Assembly: GCA_005799525.1 (NCBI GenBank)
Contig: SYGN01000290.1
Coordinates: 1-64,000 of the forward strand
Direction: 5' to 3'
Length of the DNA: 64,000 bases
Source of the DNA: Opitutaceae bacterium
GTDB lineage: Bacteria > Verrucomicrobiota > Verrucomicrobiia > Opitutales > Opitutaceae
The position numbers were made by a program, and so were the translations under genes. Below, piece by piece: positions 9,362 to 19,426 of this stretch. Each line of letters begins with the position of its first letter. The first letter of the stretch is position 1. The notes beneath the pieces were generated by a model that was not told the origin of the DNA, did not search any database, and saw only the letters and a program-made list of their open reading frames with translations.

Positions 9362-10807
9362 ATGACCAAGACTTCTCTCATTCACGACGATTTTCTTCTG
9401 ACCACTCAGCAGGCCCGTGAGCTTTACCACCGCCACGCGAAGAGCGAACCGATCTACGATTATCACTGTCACCTGCCGCCCGACCTCATCGCGAGCAACC
9501 ATCAGTTTGCTGATCTCGCTGAACTCTGGCTCGGCGGCGACCACTACAAGTGGCGCGCGCTCCGTACGAACGGCGTTAACGAACGCTTCGTCACCGGCGA
9601 CGCCACGCCACGCGAGAAATTTCAGGCCTGGGCCGAGACCGTGCCGCACACGCTGCGCAATCCGCTCTACCACTGGTCGCACCTCGAGTTGAAACGCTAT
9701 TTTGGTTTCGACGGTCTGCTCGACGGCAAGACTGCGGAGAAAGTCTGGAAGCAGGCCAATGCCAAGCTCGCCAAAACCCGCGTGCACGACCTCATCAACG
9801 AATCGAAGGTCGCCGTCATCTGCACCACGGATTGCCCGGCCGATCCACTCGACCACCACGCGAAGATCCGCGCGAATCCCGGCAAGTTGAAGGCGCGCGT
9901 CTATCCCGCGTTTCGCCCCGACAAGGCCCTCGCCGTCGGCAATCCGAAGGGGTTCAACGTGTGGCTCGAAAAACTCGCGGTTACAGCGGGCGGTGCATTC
10001 GCGGCTGGTGGCATTAGGACTTTCGACGACCTCATGGGTGCCTTGAAGCAGCGCCATGATGATTTTCACGCTGCCGGCTGCCGCATCTCCGACCATGGTC
10101 TTGAGCACGCGCTAGGGGAGCCCTGTACGCACGCGCAGGCGAAGAGGGTCTTCGACGCGGCGCGGGCCGGCCGCGTTTCGACCGCTCAGGAAACCGTCCG
10201 CTATGGCTCGTATTTGATGTTTGAATTCGGTCGTTGGGACGCCGCGCGCGGTTGGACGAAGCAGCTCCACCTCGGGGCGCTGCGCAACAACAACGCCCGT
10301 CTGCTCGGCAAGCTCGGGCCTGACACCGGCTTCGATTCCATCGGCGATTTCCCGCAGGCCGTCGCGCTGTCGCGTTACCTCAATACGCTCGACTCCACCG
10401 ACCAGCTCCCGCGCACGATCCTCTATAACAACAACCCGAACGACAATTATGTCCTCGGTGCGATGATCGGAAATTTCCAGGACGGCTCGATTGTGGGCAA
10501 GGTCCAGTTCGGCAGCGGCTGGTGGTTCCTTGACCAAAAAGAAGGCATGGAGTGGCAGATCAACGCGCTCTCCAATCTCGGGCTGCTCTCGCGCTTCGTC
10601 GGTATGATCACGGACTCGCGCAGCTTTGTGAGCTACCCGCGCCACGAATATTTCCGTCGCACGCTCTGCAATCTCCTCGGTGGCGACATGGCGCGCGGTG
10701 AAATCCCGGGCGACTACAAGCTCGTCGGCGGCATGGTCAAAAATATCTGCTTCGGCAACGCCCGCGATTACTTCGGCCTCGCATTGGCGCCGGAGTTTTC
10801 GAGGTAA
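9362..10807 (+). CDS. uxaC: Glucuronate isomerase
   Basis: IYDYHCHLPPDLIA, AVICTTDCPADPLDHH, LGMITDSRSFVSYPRHEYFRRTLCNLLG motifs of UxaC. Confidence 0.93.
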   Translation: MTKTSLIHDDFLLTTQQARELYHRHAKSEPIYDYHCHLPPDLIASNHQFADLAELWLGGDHYKWRALRTNGVNERFVTGDATPREKFQAWAETVPHTLRNPLYHWSHLELKRYFGFDGLLDGKTAEKVWKQANAKLAKTRVHDLINESKVAVICTTDCPADPLDHHAKIRANPGKLKARVYPAFRPDKALAVGNPKGFNVWLEKLAVTAGGAFAAGGIRTFDDLMGALKQRHDDFHAAGCRISDHGLEHALGEPCTHAQAKRVFDAARAGRVSTAQETVRYGSYLMFEFGRWDAARGWTKQLHLGALRNNNARLLGKLGPDTGFDSIGDFPQAVALSRYLNTLDSTDQLPRTILYNNNPNDNYVLGAMIGNFQDGSIVGKVQFGSGWWFLDQKEGMEWQINALSNLGLLSRFVGMITDSRSFVSYPRHEYFRRTLCNLLGGDMARGEIPGDYKLVGGMVKNICFGNARDYFGLALAPEFSR

Positions 10808-10848
10808 GGCGGGCGACGTGGGGCGCGGTCTTCGATCCGCCCTCCTTT

Positions 10849-12141
10849 TTAAAAGCCGAGGGCCTTTGGGAACGCGAGGGAGAGTGCGGGCCAGAAGGTC
10901 ACGGCGAGCAGCACGACAAACATCGCGAAGAAGAACGGGAGCAGCGGGCGCCAGACTTTGGCGATCGTCGTGCCGGCGACCCCGCAGCCGACGAAGAGGC
11001 AGCTGCCCACCGGCGGCGTGCAGAGGCCGATACAGAGATTGAAGATCAACATCAGGCCGAAGTGGAGCGGGCTCATGCCGAATTTCACCACCACGGGCAG
11101 CAGGATCGGCGTGAAGATCAGGACGGCTGGCGTCATGTCCATGAAGCAGCCCACCACGAGGAGCAGCAGGTTGATGATGAGGAGGAGCACGAGCTTGTTA
11201 TCCGTCAGCGAGAGGAGCGCCTCGGTGATGGTCTGGGGGATGTTGGCCGACGACATGACCCACGACATGCCCATCGAGGTGCCGACGAGGAGGAGGACGA
11301 TGGCGGTCGTCGCGGCGGAGTCGGTGAGCAGGCGGGGCAGCTCGGCCCATTTGATTTCGCGATACACGAGGACGGAGAGCACGAAGGTGTAGGCGACGGC
11401 GATGGCGCTGGCCTCGGTGGGGGTGAACCAGCCGAGGATGATGCCGCCCATCACGATGGCGACGAGCACGAGGCTCGGGAGGGAGGCGAAGAAGATCCGC
11501 ACGGCCTCGGCGAGGCGGACTTTCTCGCCGACGGGATAGTTGCGGCGTTTGGCGAGCACGGCGACGACGGCCATCAGCGCGAAGCCGAGCAAGATGCCGG
11601 GCACGTAGCCGGCGAGAAAGAGCGCGGCGATCGAGACGCCGCCGCTGGCGAGCGAGTAGACGACCATGATGTTGCTCGGCGGGATGAGGAGGCCGATCGG
11701 GGCGGAGGAGATGTTGACGGCGGCGCTGAACTCGCGGTCGTAGCCCTCGCGTTTCATCATCGGTACCATGGTGCCGCCGATGGCGGCGGCGGCGGCGACG
11801 GCCGAGCCGGAGATGGAGCCGAAGAGCATGCTCCCGAGGATATTGACGTAGGCGAGGCCGCCGGGGAGGCGGCCGACGATGACTTTGGCGAGGTCGATCA
11901 GGCGGCGCGCGATGCCGCCGCGGTTCATGAGCTGGCCAGAGAGGATGAAGAAGGGGATGGCGAGCAGCGCGAAGCTGTCGAGGCCGGTGGCCATGCGCTG
12001 GGCGATGACGGTGGTGGCCGCCGCCGGGTCGAGCGACATGAGGAGCGCGGCGACGGCCGCGGAGCCGATGGCAAACGAGATGGGCACGCCGGCGAAGAGC
12101 AGCACGGCGAAAACGAGGGAGAGGGCGATGGCTTCGTTCAT
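10849..12141 (-). CDS. dctM: TRAP transporter large permease (DctM)
   Basis: Hydrophobic 430-aa DctM-like protein, LFGSISGSAVAAAAAIG, TPPVGSCLFVGCGVAG. Confidence 0.92.
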   Translation of the reverse strand: MNEAIALSLVFAVLLFAGVPISFAIGSAAVAALLMSLDPAAATTVIAQRMATGLDSFALLAIPFFILSGQLMNRGGIARRLIDLAKVIVGRLPGGLAYVNILGSMLFGSISGSAVAAAAAIGGTMVPMMKREGYDREFSAAVNISSAPIGLLIPPSNIMVVYSLASGGVSIAALFLAGYVPGILLGFALMAVVAVLAKRRNYPVGEKVRLAEAVRIFFASLPSLVLVAIVMGGIILGWFTPTEASAIAVAYTFVLSVLVYREIKWAELPRLLTDSAATTAIVLLLVGTSMGMSWVMSSANIPQTITEALLSLTDNKLVLLLIINLLLLVVGCFMDMTPAVLIFTPILLPVVVKFGMSPLHFGLMLIFNLCIGLCTPPVGSCLFVGCGVAGTTIAKVWRPLLPFFFAMFVVLLAVTFWPALSLAFPKALGF

Positions 12142-12142
12142 G

Positions 12143-12649
12143 TCAGTTTAGTCCCGAGGATTGCTCGCCGGTCGGGGTCTCGCCGCGCACGGTGTCGAGG
12201 AGGGCCATCACGCTGTAGAAAACGATGAACGCGCCGGCGAGCGGCACGGCGAGGTAAACGTAGCCGAGCTTCACTTGCAGCGCGGCGGACTGCTGGCCGA
12301 GGGAGAGCTGGATGTAAACGAGGCGACCGCCGCCGGCCACGAGGACGGCGAACGAGAAGAGCAGCACGCAGGTGTGAATGATGAATTCGGAGGTGCGCCG
12401 GCGGGTGCCCTGGAGGCGGGCGGTGAGGAGGTCGAGGGCGAGGTGGGATTTTTTGCCGGCGGCATAGGCCGAGCCGAGGAGGCCGACCCAGATCATCATG
12501 CAGCGGGCGAGTTCCTCGGTGAAACTGGACGGTTGGCCGAGCACGAAGCGCGTGAAGACTTGCCAGAGGACGTTGAGGACCATCCCGGCCATGAGGACGC
12601 AGATGACGGAGCCGAGGAGGCGGTCGAGGGCAAGGCGGAGCGCTTTCAT
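12143..12649 (-). CDS. dctQ: TRAP transporter small permease (DctQ)
   Basis: 4-TM protein MKALRLALDRLLGSVICVLMAGMVLNVLWQVFTRFVLGQPSSFTEELARCMMIWVGLLGSAYA, typical DctQ; lies between dctP and dctM. Confidence 0.9.
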   Translation of the reverse strand: MKALRLALDRLLGSVICVLMAGMVLNVLWQVFTRFVLGQPSSFTEELARCMMIWVGLLGSAYAAGKKSHLALDLLTARLQGTRRRTSEFIIHTCVLLFSFAVLVAGGGRLVYIQLSLGQQSAALQVKLGYVYLAVPLAGAFIVFYSVMALLDTVRGETPTGEQSSGLN

Positions 12650-13644
12650 GGTGTCACCTCCGCGATGCGGCGATCGAGCGGGCCGATGACCGGGTCCTGG
12701 CGGGCCGTGGCATGCAAGGCGGCGACGCGCGCGGCGAAGAGGGCCTTGTCGGGGCGGATGATTTCGACGCCGGCCTGCACGACGGCGGCGAGGGACTCCG
12801 CAGTGGAGGCGGACCAGAGTTTTTGTTGAAAGACGGCGGACTCGTCCGCGGCCTCCTGCATCCACTGCTGCTGCTGTTTGGTGAGACTGTTCCAGAAGTG
12901 GGTGCCGATGATCACCACGTCGGGGACGCTCGTGTGCTCGTCGAGCGAGTAGAATTTGCAGACCTCGTAGTGGCGGGCGAGGTGGAAGCTGGGCGGATTG
13001 TTTTCCGCGCCATCGACCACGCCCTGCTGGAGCGCGGTGTAGAGTTCGCCGAAGGAGATCGGTGTGGCCGAGGCACCGAAGGCGCGGATTAGCGCAAACG
13101 CCATCGGGCTCTCCTGGACGCGGATTTTCATCCCCTTGAGGTCGTCGGGCGAGCGCACGGGGCGCTTCGTGTAGAAGCTGCGGGAGCCGGAGTCGTAGTA
13201 GCAGAGGCCGCGCATGAACTTCGACTGGGGCGCGGCGAGGATTTCCTGGCCGATGGGACCAGCGAGCACGGCGGTTTTGTGCGCCTCGTCGCGAAAGAGG
13301 TAGGGCAGGCCGAAGACCTTGAACTCCGGGGCGAAGCCCTCGAGCACGCTGGCGGAGACCTTGGTCATCGCGATGCCGCCGAGCTGCACGAGTTCGAGGC
13401 ACTCGCGTTCGCTGCCGAGCTGCCCGCTCGGGTAAACTTCGACGCGCAGCGTGCCACCGCTCTTGGCGGCGAGGCGCTCCGCGAGGTGGAGCATGCCCTG
13501 GTGGACGCTGTGTTTCGCGTCGAGGCCGTGGGCGAGTTTGATGACTTTGACATCGCCCGGCCGGCCGCAGCCGGTGGCGAGGGCGAGCAGCGCGAGCGAT
13601 AGGCAGGCGAAGAACGCGCGGCGGGTCGGCGGAAGGTGATTCAT
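12646..13644 (-). CDS. dctP: TRAP transporter substrate-binding protein (DctP), lipoprotein
   Basis: Lipobox LATGC; LAERLAAKSGGTLRVEVYPSGQLGSERECLELVQLG; MKIRVQESPM DctP motifs. Confidence 0.9.
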   Translation of the reverse strand: MNHLPPTRRAFFACLSLALLALATGCGRPGDVKVIKLAHGLDAKHSVHQGMLHLAERLAAKSGGTLRVEVYPSGQLGSERECLELVQLGGIAMTKVSASVLEGFAPEFKVFGLPYLFRDEAHKTAVLAGPIGQEILAAPQSKFMRGLCYYDSGSRSFYTKRPVRSPDDLKGMKIRVQESPMAFALIRAFGASATPISFGELYTALQQGVVDGAENNPPSFHLARHYEVCKFYSLDEHTSVPDVVIIGTHFWNSLTKQQQQWMQEAADESAVFQQKLWSASTAESLAAVVQAGVEIIRPDKALFAARVAALHATARQDPVIGPLDRRIAEVTP

Positions 13645-13809
13645 GCGGGCGGGCAGAAGTGAAGAGGCGGCGGCGCGAAGGGGAAGAATTTTCGAGCCGA
13701 ACGATGCGCGGAACGTCGGGACGGTGTCGAGCGTGCGCCACGCGGAAAACCGGCCCGCGGCGCATCTCACTTTCTCGCAGCTCCTGAAGTGAGCGCGGCA
13801 TTTGTTGGT

Positions 13810-13862
13810 AGTTCCGGCTTTGGCCGGTCCGAAAACCGCCCGGACCGGCTGAAGCCGGAACT
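13810..13862. repeat. Imperfect inverted repeat AGTTCCGGCTTTGGCCGGTCCG...CGGACCGGCTGAAGCCGGAACT
   Basis: Direct reading. Confidence 0.85.
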
Positions 13863-13981
13863 AAGAACTCGAACACTGCAATAAACTGAGATGCGCCCAC
13901 GGGCCCGCGGAAAAAGAGCCCTTCTGTTTTCCTCTGATTTGGATAGCCGAAACGTCTTCCTTCGACTCAGTCTTCCCCACC

Positions 13982-14863
13982 ATGAAACTTTCTACGTTCC
14001 GCCCGCTGGTTACCGTCACGCTGGCCCTCGCCCTCGTCGCCGGCCTCGCCGCGCAAGCTCCCGTCGCCCCCAAGCTCGAGTTTCCCGCCGCCAGCCCCAC
14101 CGCCACGCTGAAGCAACGCGTCGGCGTCACCGACATCGAGATCGTTTACTCGCGCCCGAGCCTCAAGGGCCGCGTCGCCTTCGGCGGGCTCGAGCCGTAT
14201 GGCGCCGTCTGGCGCACCGGCGCGAACAACGCCACGCGCATCACCTTCGGCACCGAGGTGAAGGTCCAGGGCTCCGCGCTCGCCGCGGGCACTTATGAAC
14301 TGTTCTCCATCCCGGGCAAAACCGACTGGACCGTGATCTTCCAGAAAGCCGGCAAACAGTGGGGCGCCTACGCCTACAAGCCCGAGAACGACACGCTCCG
14401 CGTCCCCACGAAGTCCGTCGCGCTCGCCGCACCCGTCGAGACGCTCACGATCGATCTCAACGACGTGCGCGACAGCTCGGCGACGCTCAACCTCTCGTGG
14501 GAAAAAACCCGCGTGCCGGTGAAGATCGACGTCGATATCGTCGCGGCCCTCGTCCCGCAGATCGAGGCCGCGATGGCCGCTCCCGGTGATAAAAAACCCC
14601 ACGCGCAGGCCGCGATGTTCTACCTCGACAACAACCTCGACCTGAAAAAAGCCGCGGCCTGGATGGATGCCGCGATCGCCGCGCAGCCCGACGCCTTTTA
14701 CCTCGTTTTCCGCAAGGGCCTGATCCTCGAAAAACTGGGTGACAAAGCCGGTGCCCTCGCCGTCGCGAAAGCCTCGCTGGCCGGCGCCGAAAAGGCCCCG
14801 AGCCCGCTCCTCAAGGAGGAATACGTCCGCCGCAATAACGAGCTCATCGCCCGCCTCAAGTGA
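13982..14863 (+). CDS. DUF2911-family secreted protein
   Basis: Signal peptide; VTDIEIVYSRPSLKGRVAFGGLEPYGAVWRTGANNATRITF...AAGTYELFSIPGKTDWTVIFQK typical DUF2911. Confidence 0.85.
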   Translation: MKLSTFRPLVTVTLALALVAGLAAQAPVAPKLEFPAASPTATLKQRVGVTDIEIVYSRPSLKGRVAFGGLEPYGAVWRTGANNATRITFGTEVKVQGSALAAGTYELFSIPGKTDWTVIFQKAGKQWGAYAYKPENDTLRVPTKSVALAAPVETLTIDLNDVRDSSATLNLSWEKTRVPVKIDVDIVAALVPQIEAAMAAPGDKKPHAQAAMFYLDNNLDLKKAAAWMDAAIAAQPDAFYLVFRKGLILEKLGDKAGALAVAKASLAGAEKAPSPLLKEEYVRRNNELIARLK

Positions 14864-17388
14864 TGCGCGCTGCGACCGACTCGTCCCGCTGCGGCTCGCT
14901 CGCATGGAGCCGCGGCGCCCTCGCTGTGGCGCTGGCCGCGGCGGCTGTTTTCACCACCGCGCGCACGACCGCCGGGGAGCCACCGGCTGGCATCGCGATC
15001 CAGCAGGATCTCCGCAGCTTCGGGACCTACGCCACGGTGCTCCACGTTGCCGCCCACCCTGACGATGAAAACCGCGGCCTCCTCGCGTATCTCTCGCGTA
15101 TCCGTGGCTTCCGCACGGGCTATCTGTCGGTCACACGCGGCGACGGGGGACAGAACGAGATCGGCCCCGAGTTTGGTGAAAAGCTCGGCCTCGCCCGCAC
15201 GCAGGAACTGCTCGCCGGCCGGGCGATTGATGGGGTGCGGCAATTTTTCACGCGCGCCCTCGATTTCGGTTACTCGAAGAGCATCACCGAAACGCTCTCG
15301 GTTTGGGATCGTCAGCAAGTCCTCGGCGACGTGGTGCGCGTCATCCGGACTTTCCGCCCCGACGTGATCATCACCCGTTTTTCCCCTCAGGCGCAGGCCG
15401 GCAATCACGGTCACCACAACGCGTCCGCGCTGCTCGCGCTCGAGGCCTTCAAGATCTCGGGTGATCCTCAGGCATTTCCGGAGCAGATCGCCGAAGGTCT
15501 CACGCCTTGGCAGCCGACCCGGATTCTGCAAAACGGCGGCGGCGGATTCAGCATCGCAGCCGGTGGCACTGATCCGGTGACTCGCGACAGTGTTCAAACG
15601 ATCGCGGCGCAGACCAGCGCCCAACACAAGACCCAGTTCGGACCGGGCGGCGGCGGCCGGGGTGGTCGCGGCGGCGCGAGTGGGGACGAGCGCACGGAAA
15701 CATTTTCACTCCTCGCCGGCGCCCCCGCCAAGGCGGATATCATGGAGGGCCTCGACCTCACCTGGGCCCGCGTGCCGGGTGGTGCCGAGCTTGGCCGTCT
15801 GGCGGCTGCCGCTCTCGCAAGTTTCAAGCCCGGCGACCCGGCCGCGAGCGTGCCCTCCCTCCTCGCGCTGCGCGCGCAGCTCGCGAAACTCCCTGCTGAT
15901 TCCCTCGTCGACGACAAGCGCCAGCAACTTGATCGCATCCTCCAAGACTGTCTCGGAATCACCGTTGCAACGACCGCGCCTGCCGCCGAAGTCGTGCCCG
16001 GCGAGAAACTCACTCTCGCGGCCAGTGTCGTCGTGCGCTCCAAATTTCCGGTGCGCTGGACCTCGACCCACGTCAGCTACCCAGGTGGGGGCCTTTCAGT
16101 CGATGGATTTGAATCTAGCCGCATGTCGACCGAATTGGTCCTCGACCTTCCGGCCAACGTCCCGGTGTCGCATCCGTATTGGCTCCGGGAGGAGGCCACG
16201 GCCGGGATGTTTCGCGTCGCTGATCCGAAACTCATCGGCCAGCCGGAAAACTCGCCGCCCTTCATGGTCGATTGCACGTTCGACGTGGGAGACCAAAAAC
16301 TGGTCGTGAGCAGCGAGCCGCTGGCACCGACGAAGCCGGGCAAGCCCGGCCGCCGTCTCGTCGTGATTTCGCCCATCTCCCTGCGTTTCAGTTCCGGCGT
16401 CGCCCTCTTCACCCCCGGCGAGCGAAAGAAAATCGAAGTCGAGGTCACCGCCGCTCGTGCGGGCGAACGCGGCTCACTGCGTCTCGAAACCCCGGCCGGC
16501 TGGACCGTTTCCCCCTCGAGTCAGCCCTTCCAGCTCGGCAAGAACGGTGAGCAAACACGCCTCGCGTTTACCGTCACCGCCCCGGAGAAATCGGCGGCCG
16601 GCACCGTGCTCGCCGTCGCCGAAGTCGGTGGCGTGAAGTTCAGCCACCAACGCACCGAGATTCGCTATGACCATATTCCGCTGCAAATCCTGCAAGCGCC
16701 GGCGCGGCTCAAAGTCGCGGCCTTCGACTACGCGACCCGCGGCAAAAACGTCGGCTACCTGCCCGGTGCCGGCGACGACACCGTTGAGGCGCTCTCACAG
16801 CTCGGCTATGGGGTGACCATGCTCACCGGTCTCGGTCTCACCGCCGAAAAACTCCGCGGCCTCGATGCCGTTGTCATTGGCGTGCGCGCCTTCAATGAGC
16901 GCTCCGACCTCGCCGCCAATTTCCCCGGGCTCCTCGCCTACGTCGAAGCCGGTGGCACGGTCATCGCGCAATACAACCGGCCCAACGGGCTCAAGGCCCA
17001 GCAACTCGGACCCTACGCACTCTCGATTGCGGAGAGTGCCCGGAGTGCGCCCAAATGGCGTGTCACCGAGGAAAATGCCCCCGTACTATTCCTCGCGCCC
17101 GACCACGCCGCACTGACGCGTCCGAATCGCCTCGGGCCGGCGGATTTCGTGGGCTGGGTGCAGGAGCGCGGCGCGTATTTCCCGAACAGCTGGGACGAGA
17201 AACATTACACACCGGTGCTCACGATGAACGATACCGACGAGCGGCCGTTGACGGGTAGCCTGCTCATTGCGAAACACGGCAAGGGATATTACGTTTACAC
17301 CGGTCTGGCGTTTTTCCGCCAGCTGCCCGCGGGCGTTCCCGGCGGCTACCGACTTTTCGCCAACCTGCTTGCGCTCGGCCGAGAATGA
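14860..17388 (+). CDS. Secreted PIG-L (LmbE) family deacetylase with large C-terminal extension
   Basis: HPDDENRGLLAYLSRIRGFRTGYLSVTRGDGGQNEIG, NHGHHNASALLALEAF PIG-L motifs; N-terminal signal peptide; ATGA overlap with upstream gene. Confidence 0.88.
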   Translation: MMRAATDSSRCGSLAWSRGALAVALAAAAVFTTARTTAGEPPAGIAIQQDLRSFGTYATVLHVAAHPDDENRGLLAYLSRIRGFRTGYLSVTRGDGGQNEIGPEFGEKLGLARTQELLAGRAIDGVRQFFTRALDFGYSKSITETLSVWDRQQVLGDVVRVIRTFRPDVIITRFSPQAQAGNHGHHNASALLALEAFKISGDPQAFPEQIAEGLTPWQPTRILQNGGGGFSIAAGGTDPVTRDSVQTIAAQTSAQHKTQFGPGGGGRGGRGGASGDERTETFSLLAGAPAKADIMEGLDLTWARVPGGAELGRLAAAALASFKPGDPAASVPSLLALRAQLAKLPADSLVDDKRQQLDRILQDCLGITVATTAPAAEVVPGEKLTLAASVVVRSKFPVRWTSTHVSYPGGGLSVDGFESSRMSTELVLDLPANVPVSHPYWLREEATAGMFRVADPKLIGQPENSPPFMVDCTFDVGDQKLVVSSEPLAPTKPGKPGRRLVVISPISLRFSSGVALFTPGERKKIEVEVTAARAGERGSLRLETPAGWTVSPSSQPFQLGKNGEQTRLAFTVTAPEKSAAGTVLAVAEVGGVKFSHQRTEIRYDHIPLQILQAPARLKVAAFDYATRGKNVGYLPGAGDDTVEALSQLGYGVTMLTGLGLTAEKLRGLDAVVIGVRAFNERSDLAANFPGLLAYVEAGGTVIAQYNRPNGLKAQQLGPYALSIAESARSAPKWRVTEENAPVLFLAPDHAALTRPNRLGPADFVGWVQERGAYFPNSWDEKHYTPVLTMNDTDERPLTGSLLIAKHGKGYYVYTGLAFFRQLPAGVPGGYRLFANLLALGRE

Positions 17389-17600
17389 AACCTCACGACG
17401 ATCATGCTGAAAAAGTCGGGCGGGCTGCCGTCCGCCCCGCGCCCGCGGAAGGCGGACTGAAGACCGCCCTACCCGAAGCGTCCGACGAGGCTCCCGATGT
17501 GCCCGGCTTCCGCACGTGGGGTGGCGTATATTGGTTCGCGTTCGCCTGCTTCCTCGGGGTCGTGGGTGCGCTGACACTTTTCACCCGCGCCTTCGCATGA
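17385..17600 (+). CDS. Small single-TM protein preceding the sodium:solute symporter
   Basis: ATGA overlaps on both sides (17385-17388 and 17597-17600); C-terminal hydrophobic segment VYWFAFACFLGVVGALTLF. Confidence 0.6.
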   Translation: MKPHDDHAEKVGRAAVRPAPAEGGLKTALPEASDEAPDVPGFRTWGGVYWFAFACFLGVVGALTLFTRAFA

Positions 17601-19324
17601 ACGCCATCGACTGGCTCGTGCTCCTCGGGACCATCCTCGGCATCGTGGCCTACGGCACGTGGCGTACGCGGCATACCGATAACCTCAGTACCTATCTGAA
17701 GGGCAATAGCACGACGAAGTGGGGCACGATCGGCCTCTCCGTCATGGCGACCCAAGCGAGCACCATCACCTACCTCTCCTTACCCGGCGTCGCCTCCGAA
17801 AACGGCATCGCCTTCATCCAGAATTATTTTGGCCTGCCGCTCGCCCTCATCGTCGTGTGTGCCGTCTTTCTCCCGATCTATCGGAAGCTCGGGGTGTATA
17901 CGGCCTACGAATACCTCGGCCAACGTTTCGACCAAAAGACCCGCCTCCTCGGTGCGGGTCTCTTTGTGCTGCAACGCGGTTTGCAGGCGGGCATCACGAT
18001 CTACGCGCCCGCCATCATTCTCGCGACCGTCCTCGGTTGGCGGCTCGACGTCACCATCGTCTGCACGGGCCTGCTGGCCATTATTTACACTGTCACCGGT
18101 GGCAGCGCGGCGGTCCACCTCACGCAGAAATGGCAAATGGCCGTGATCTTCGGCGGCATGGTCACCGCGTTCGTGGTGTTGCTTACGAAGCTTCCTGCGG
18201 ACGCGCTCCACATTGCCGGTGCGATGGGCAAGCTCAACGCCGTCGATTTCACGCCCGATCCCAAGCTCCGCTACACGGTGTGGACCGGTATCCTCGGTGG
18301 CTTTTTCCTCTCGTTGTCCTACTTCGGCACCGACCAATCCCAGGTGCAGCGCTACATTGGTGGTGCGCGCCTGCGCGAGGGTCGCCTCGGTCTGATGTTC
18401 AACGCGGTCCTGAAGATCCCGATGCAGTTCTTCATCGTGATCCTCGGTGCGCTGCTTTTCGTGTTTTACCAGCTCCAGCCCGGCACGCCCGTCCTCTTCA
18501 ACCAAACCGTGTGGCAACAGCAGATCAACGGTCCGCAAGGCGCCGCGTTCCGTGCCATCGAGGAGAAACACGCCGTGCTGCACGCCGACAAACAGACGAA
18601 AATCCGCGCGTGGGTGGCGGCTCACGAGAGCGGCGATGCTCCGGCGGAAGCCGCCGCGCGCGCCGCTCTGACGGCTGCGCAAAAAGCCTCGCTCGCTGTG
18701 CGCAACGAAGCGCGCGACACGTTGCAGGCGGCCGACCCCGCAGCCAAGAAGACGAAGGATTCCGACTACGTCTTCATCTCGTTTATCCTGACGCAGCTCC
18801 CGCACGGCCTGATCGGACTCCTCCTCGCCGTGATGTTTTCCTCCGCGCTCTCGTCGAAAGCCGGCGAACTCAACGCCCTCGGCACGACCTCGACAATCGA
18901 CCTTTGGCGTCATTTTCGCCCGCTCGCCGCGCACGACGAGGTGCGCAACGTCCGCGTCGCCAAGTGGCTCACCGCCCTTTGGGGATTTTTCGCCATCGGC
19001 TTCGCGCTGTTCGTGAGTTTCGCGGAAAATCTCATCGAAGCACTGAACATCGTCGCCTCGATTTTCTATCCGGCGCTGCTCGGTGTATTCGTCGTGGCGT
19101 TCTTCCTAAAACACGTAAAGGGCTCCGCAGTTTTCTGGGCCGCCATCGCTGCGCAGAGTGTGGTCCTGGTGATTTTCTTTTTCGGCAAAGCCTACCCCGC
19201 TTGGGAAATCGGCTATCTGTGGCTCAATCCCATCGGCTGTGCGGCGTGTGTGGTGCTCAGTCTTGGCCTGCAGATCATGATCGATGAGGAGCCCAGAAAT
19301 TTAACCACGGATGAACACGGATAG
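17597..19324 (+). CDS. Sodium:solute symporter (SSS family)
   Basis: MNAIDWLVLLGTILGIVAYGTW, TKWGTIGLSVMATQASTITYLSLPG, SLSYFGTDQSQVQRYI SSS motifs. Confidence 0.92.
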   Translation: MNAIDWLVLLGTILGIVAYGTWRTRHTDNLSTYLKGNSTTKWGTIGLSVMATQASTITYLSLPGVASENGIAFIQNYFGLPLALIVVCAVFLPIYRKLGVYTAYEYLGQRFDQKTRLLGAGLFVLQRGLQAGITIYAPAIILATVLGWRLDVTIVCTGLLAIIYTVTGGSAAVHLTQKWQMAVIFGGMVTAFVVLLTKLPADALHIAGAMGKLNAVDFTPDPKLRYTVWTGILGGFFLSLSYFGTDQSQVQRYIGGARLREGRLGLMFNAVLKIPMQFFIVILGALLFVFYQLQPGTPVLFNQTVWQQQINGPQGAAFRAIEEKHAVLHADKQTKIRAWVAAHESGDAPAEAAARAALTAAQKASLAVRNEARDTLQAADPAAKKTKDSDYVFISFILTQLPHGLIGLLLAVMFSSALSSKAGELNALGTTSTIDLWRHFRPLAAHDEVRNVRVAKWLTALWGFFAIGFALFVSFAENLIEALNIVASIFYPALLGVFVVAFFLKHVKGSAVFWAAIAAQSVVLVIFFFGKAYPAWEIGYLWLNPIGCAACVVLSLGLQIMIDEEPRNLTTDEHG

Positions 19325-19412
19325 ACACGGATTCGATTCTGCTGGAAGGAATTTGTTTTTCACGAGATCGCGGTGTTCTAGCCGTGCGCATCCGTGTCCA
19401 TCTGTGGTTAAA
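19291..19412. repeat. Inverted repeat TTTAACCACGGATGAACACGGATAGACACGG ... CCGTGCGCATCCGTGTCCATCTGTGGTTAAAA
   Basis: Direct reading; left arm overlaps the 3' end of the symporter CDS. Confidence 0.8.
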
Positions 19413-19426
19413 AATCATTATCACGC

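Noticed and set aside
12649-13900. Upstream extension of the DctQ ORF (12143..13900)
   Set aside because: Arg/Pro-rich out-of-frame translation of dctP; the real DctQ starts at MKALRLALDR (12649).
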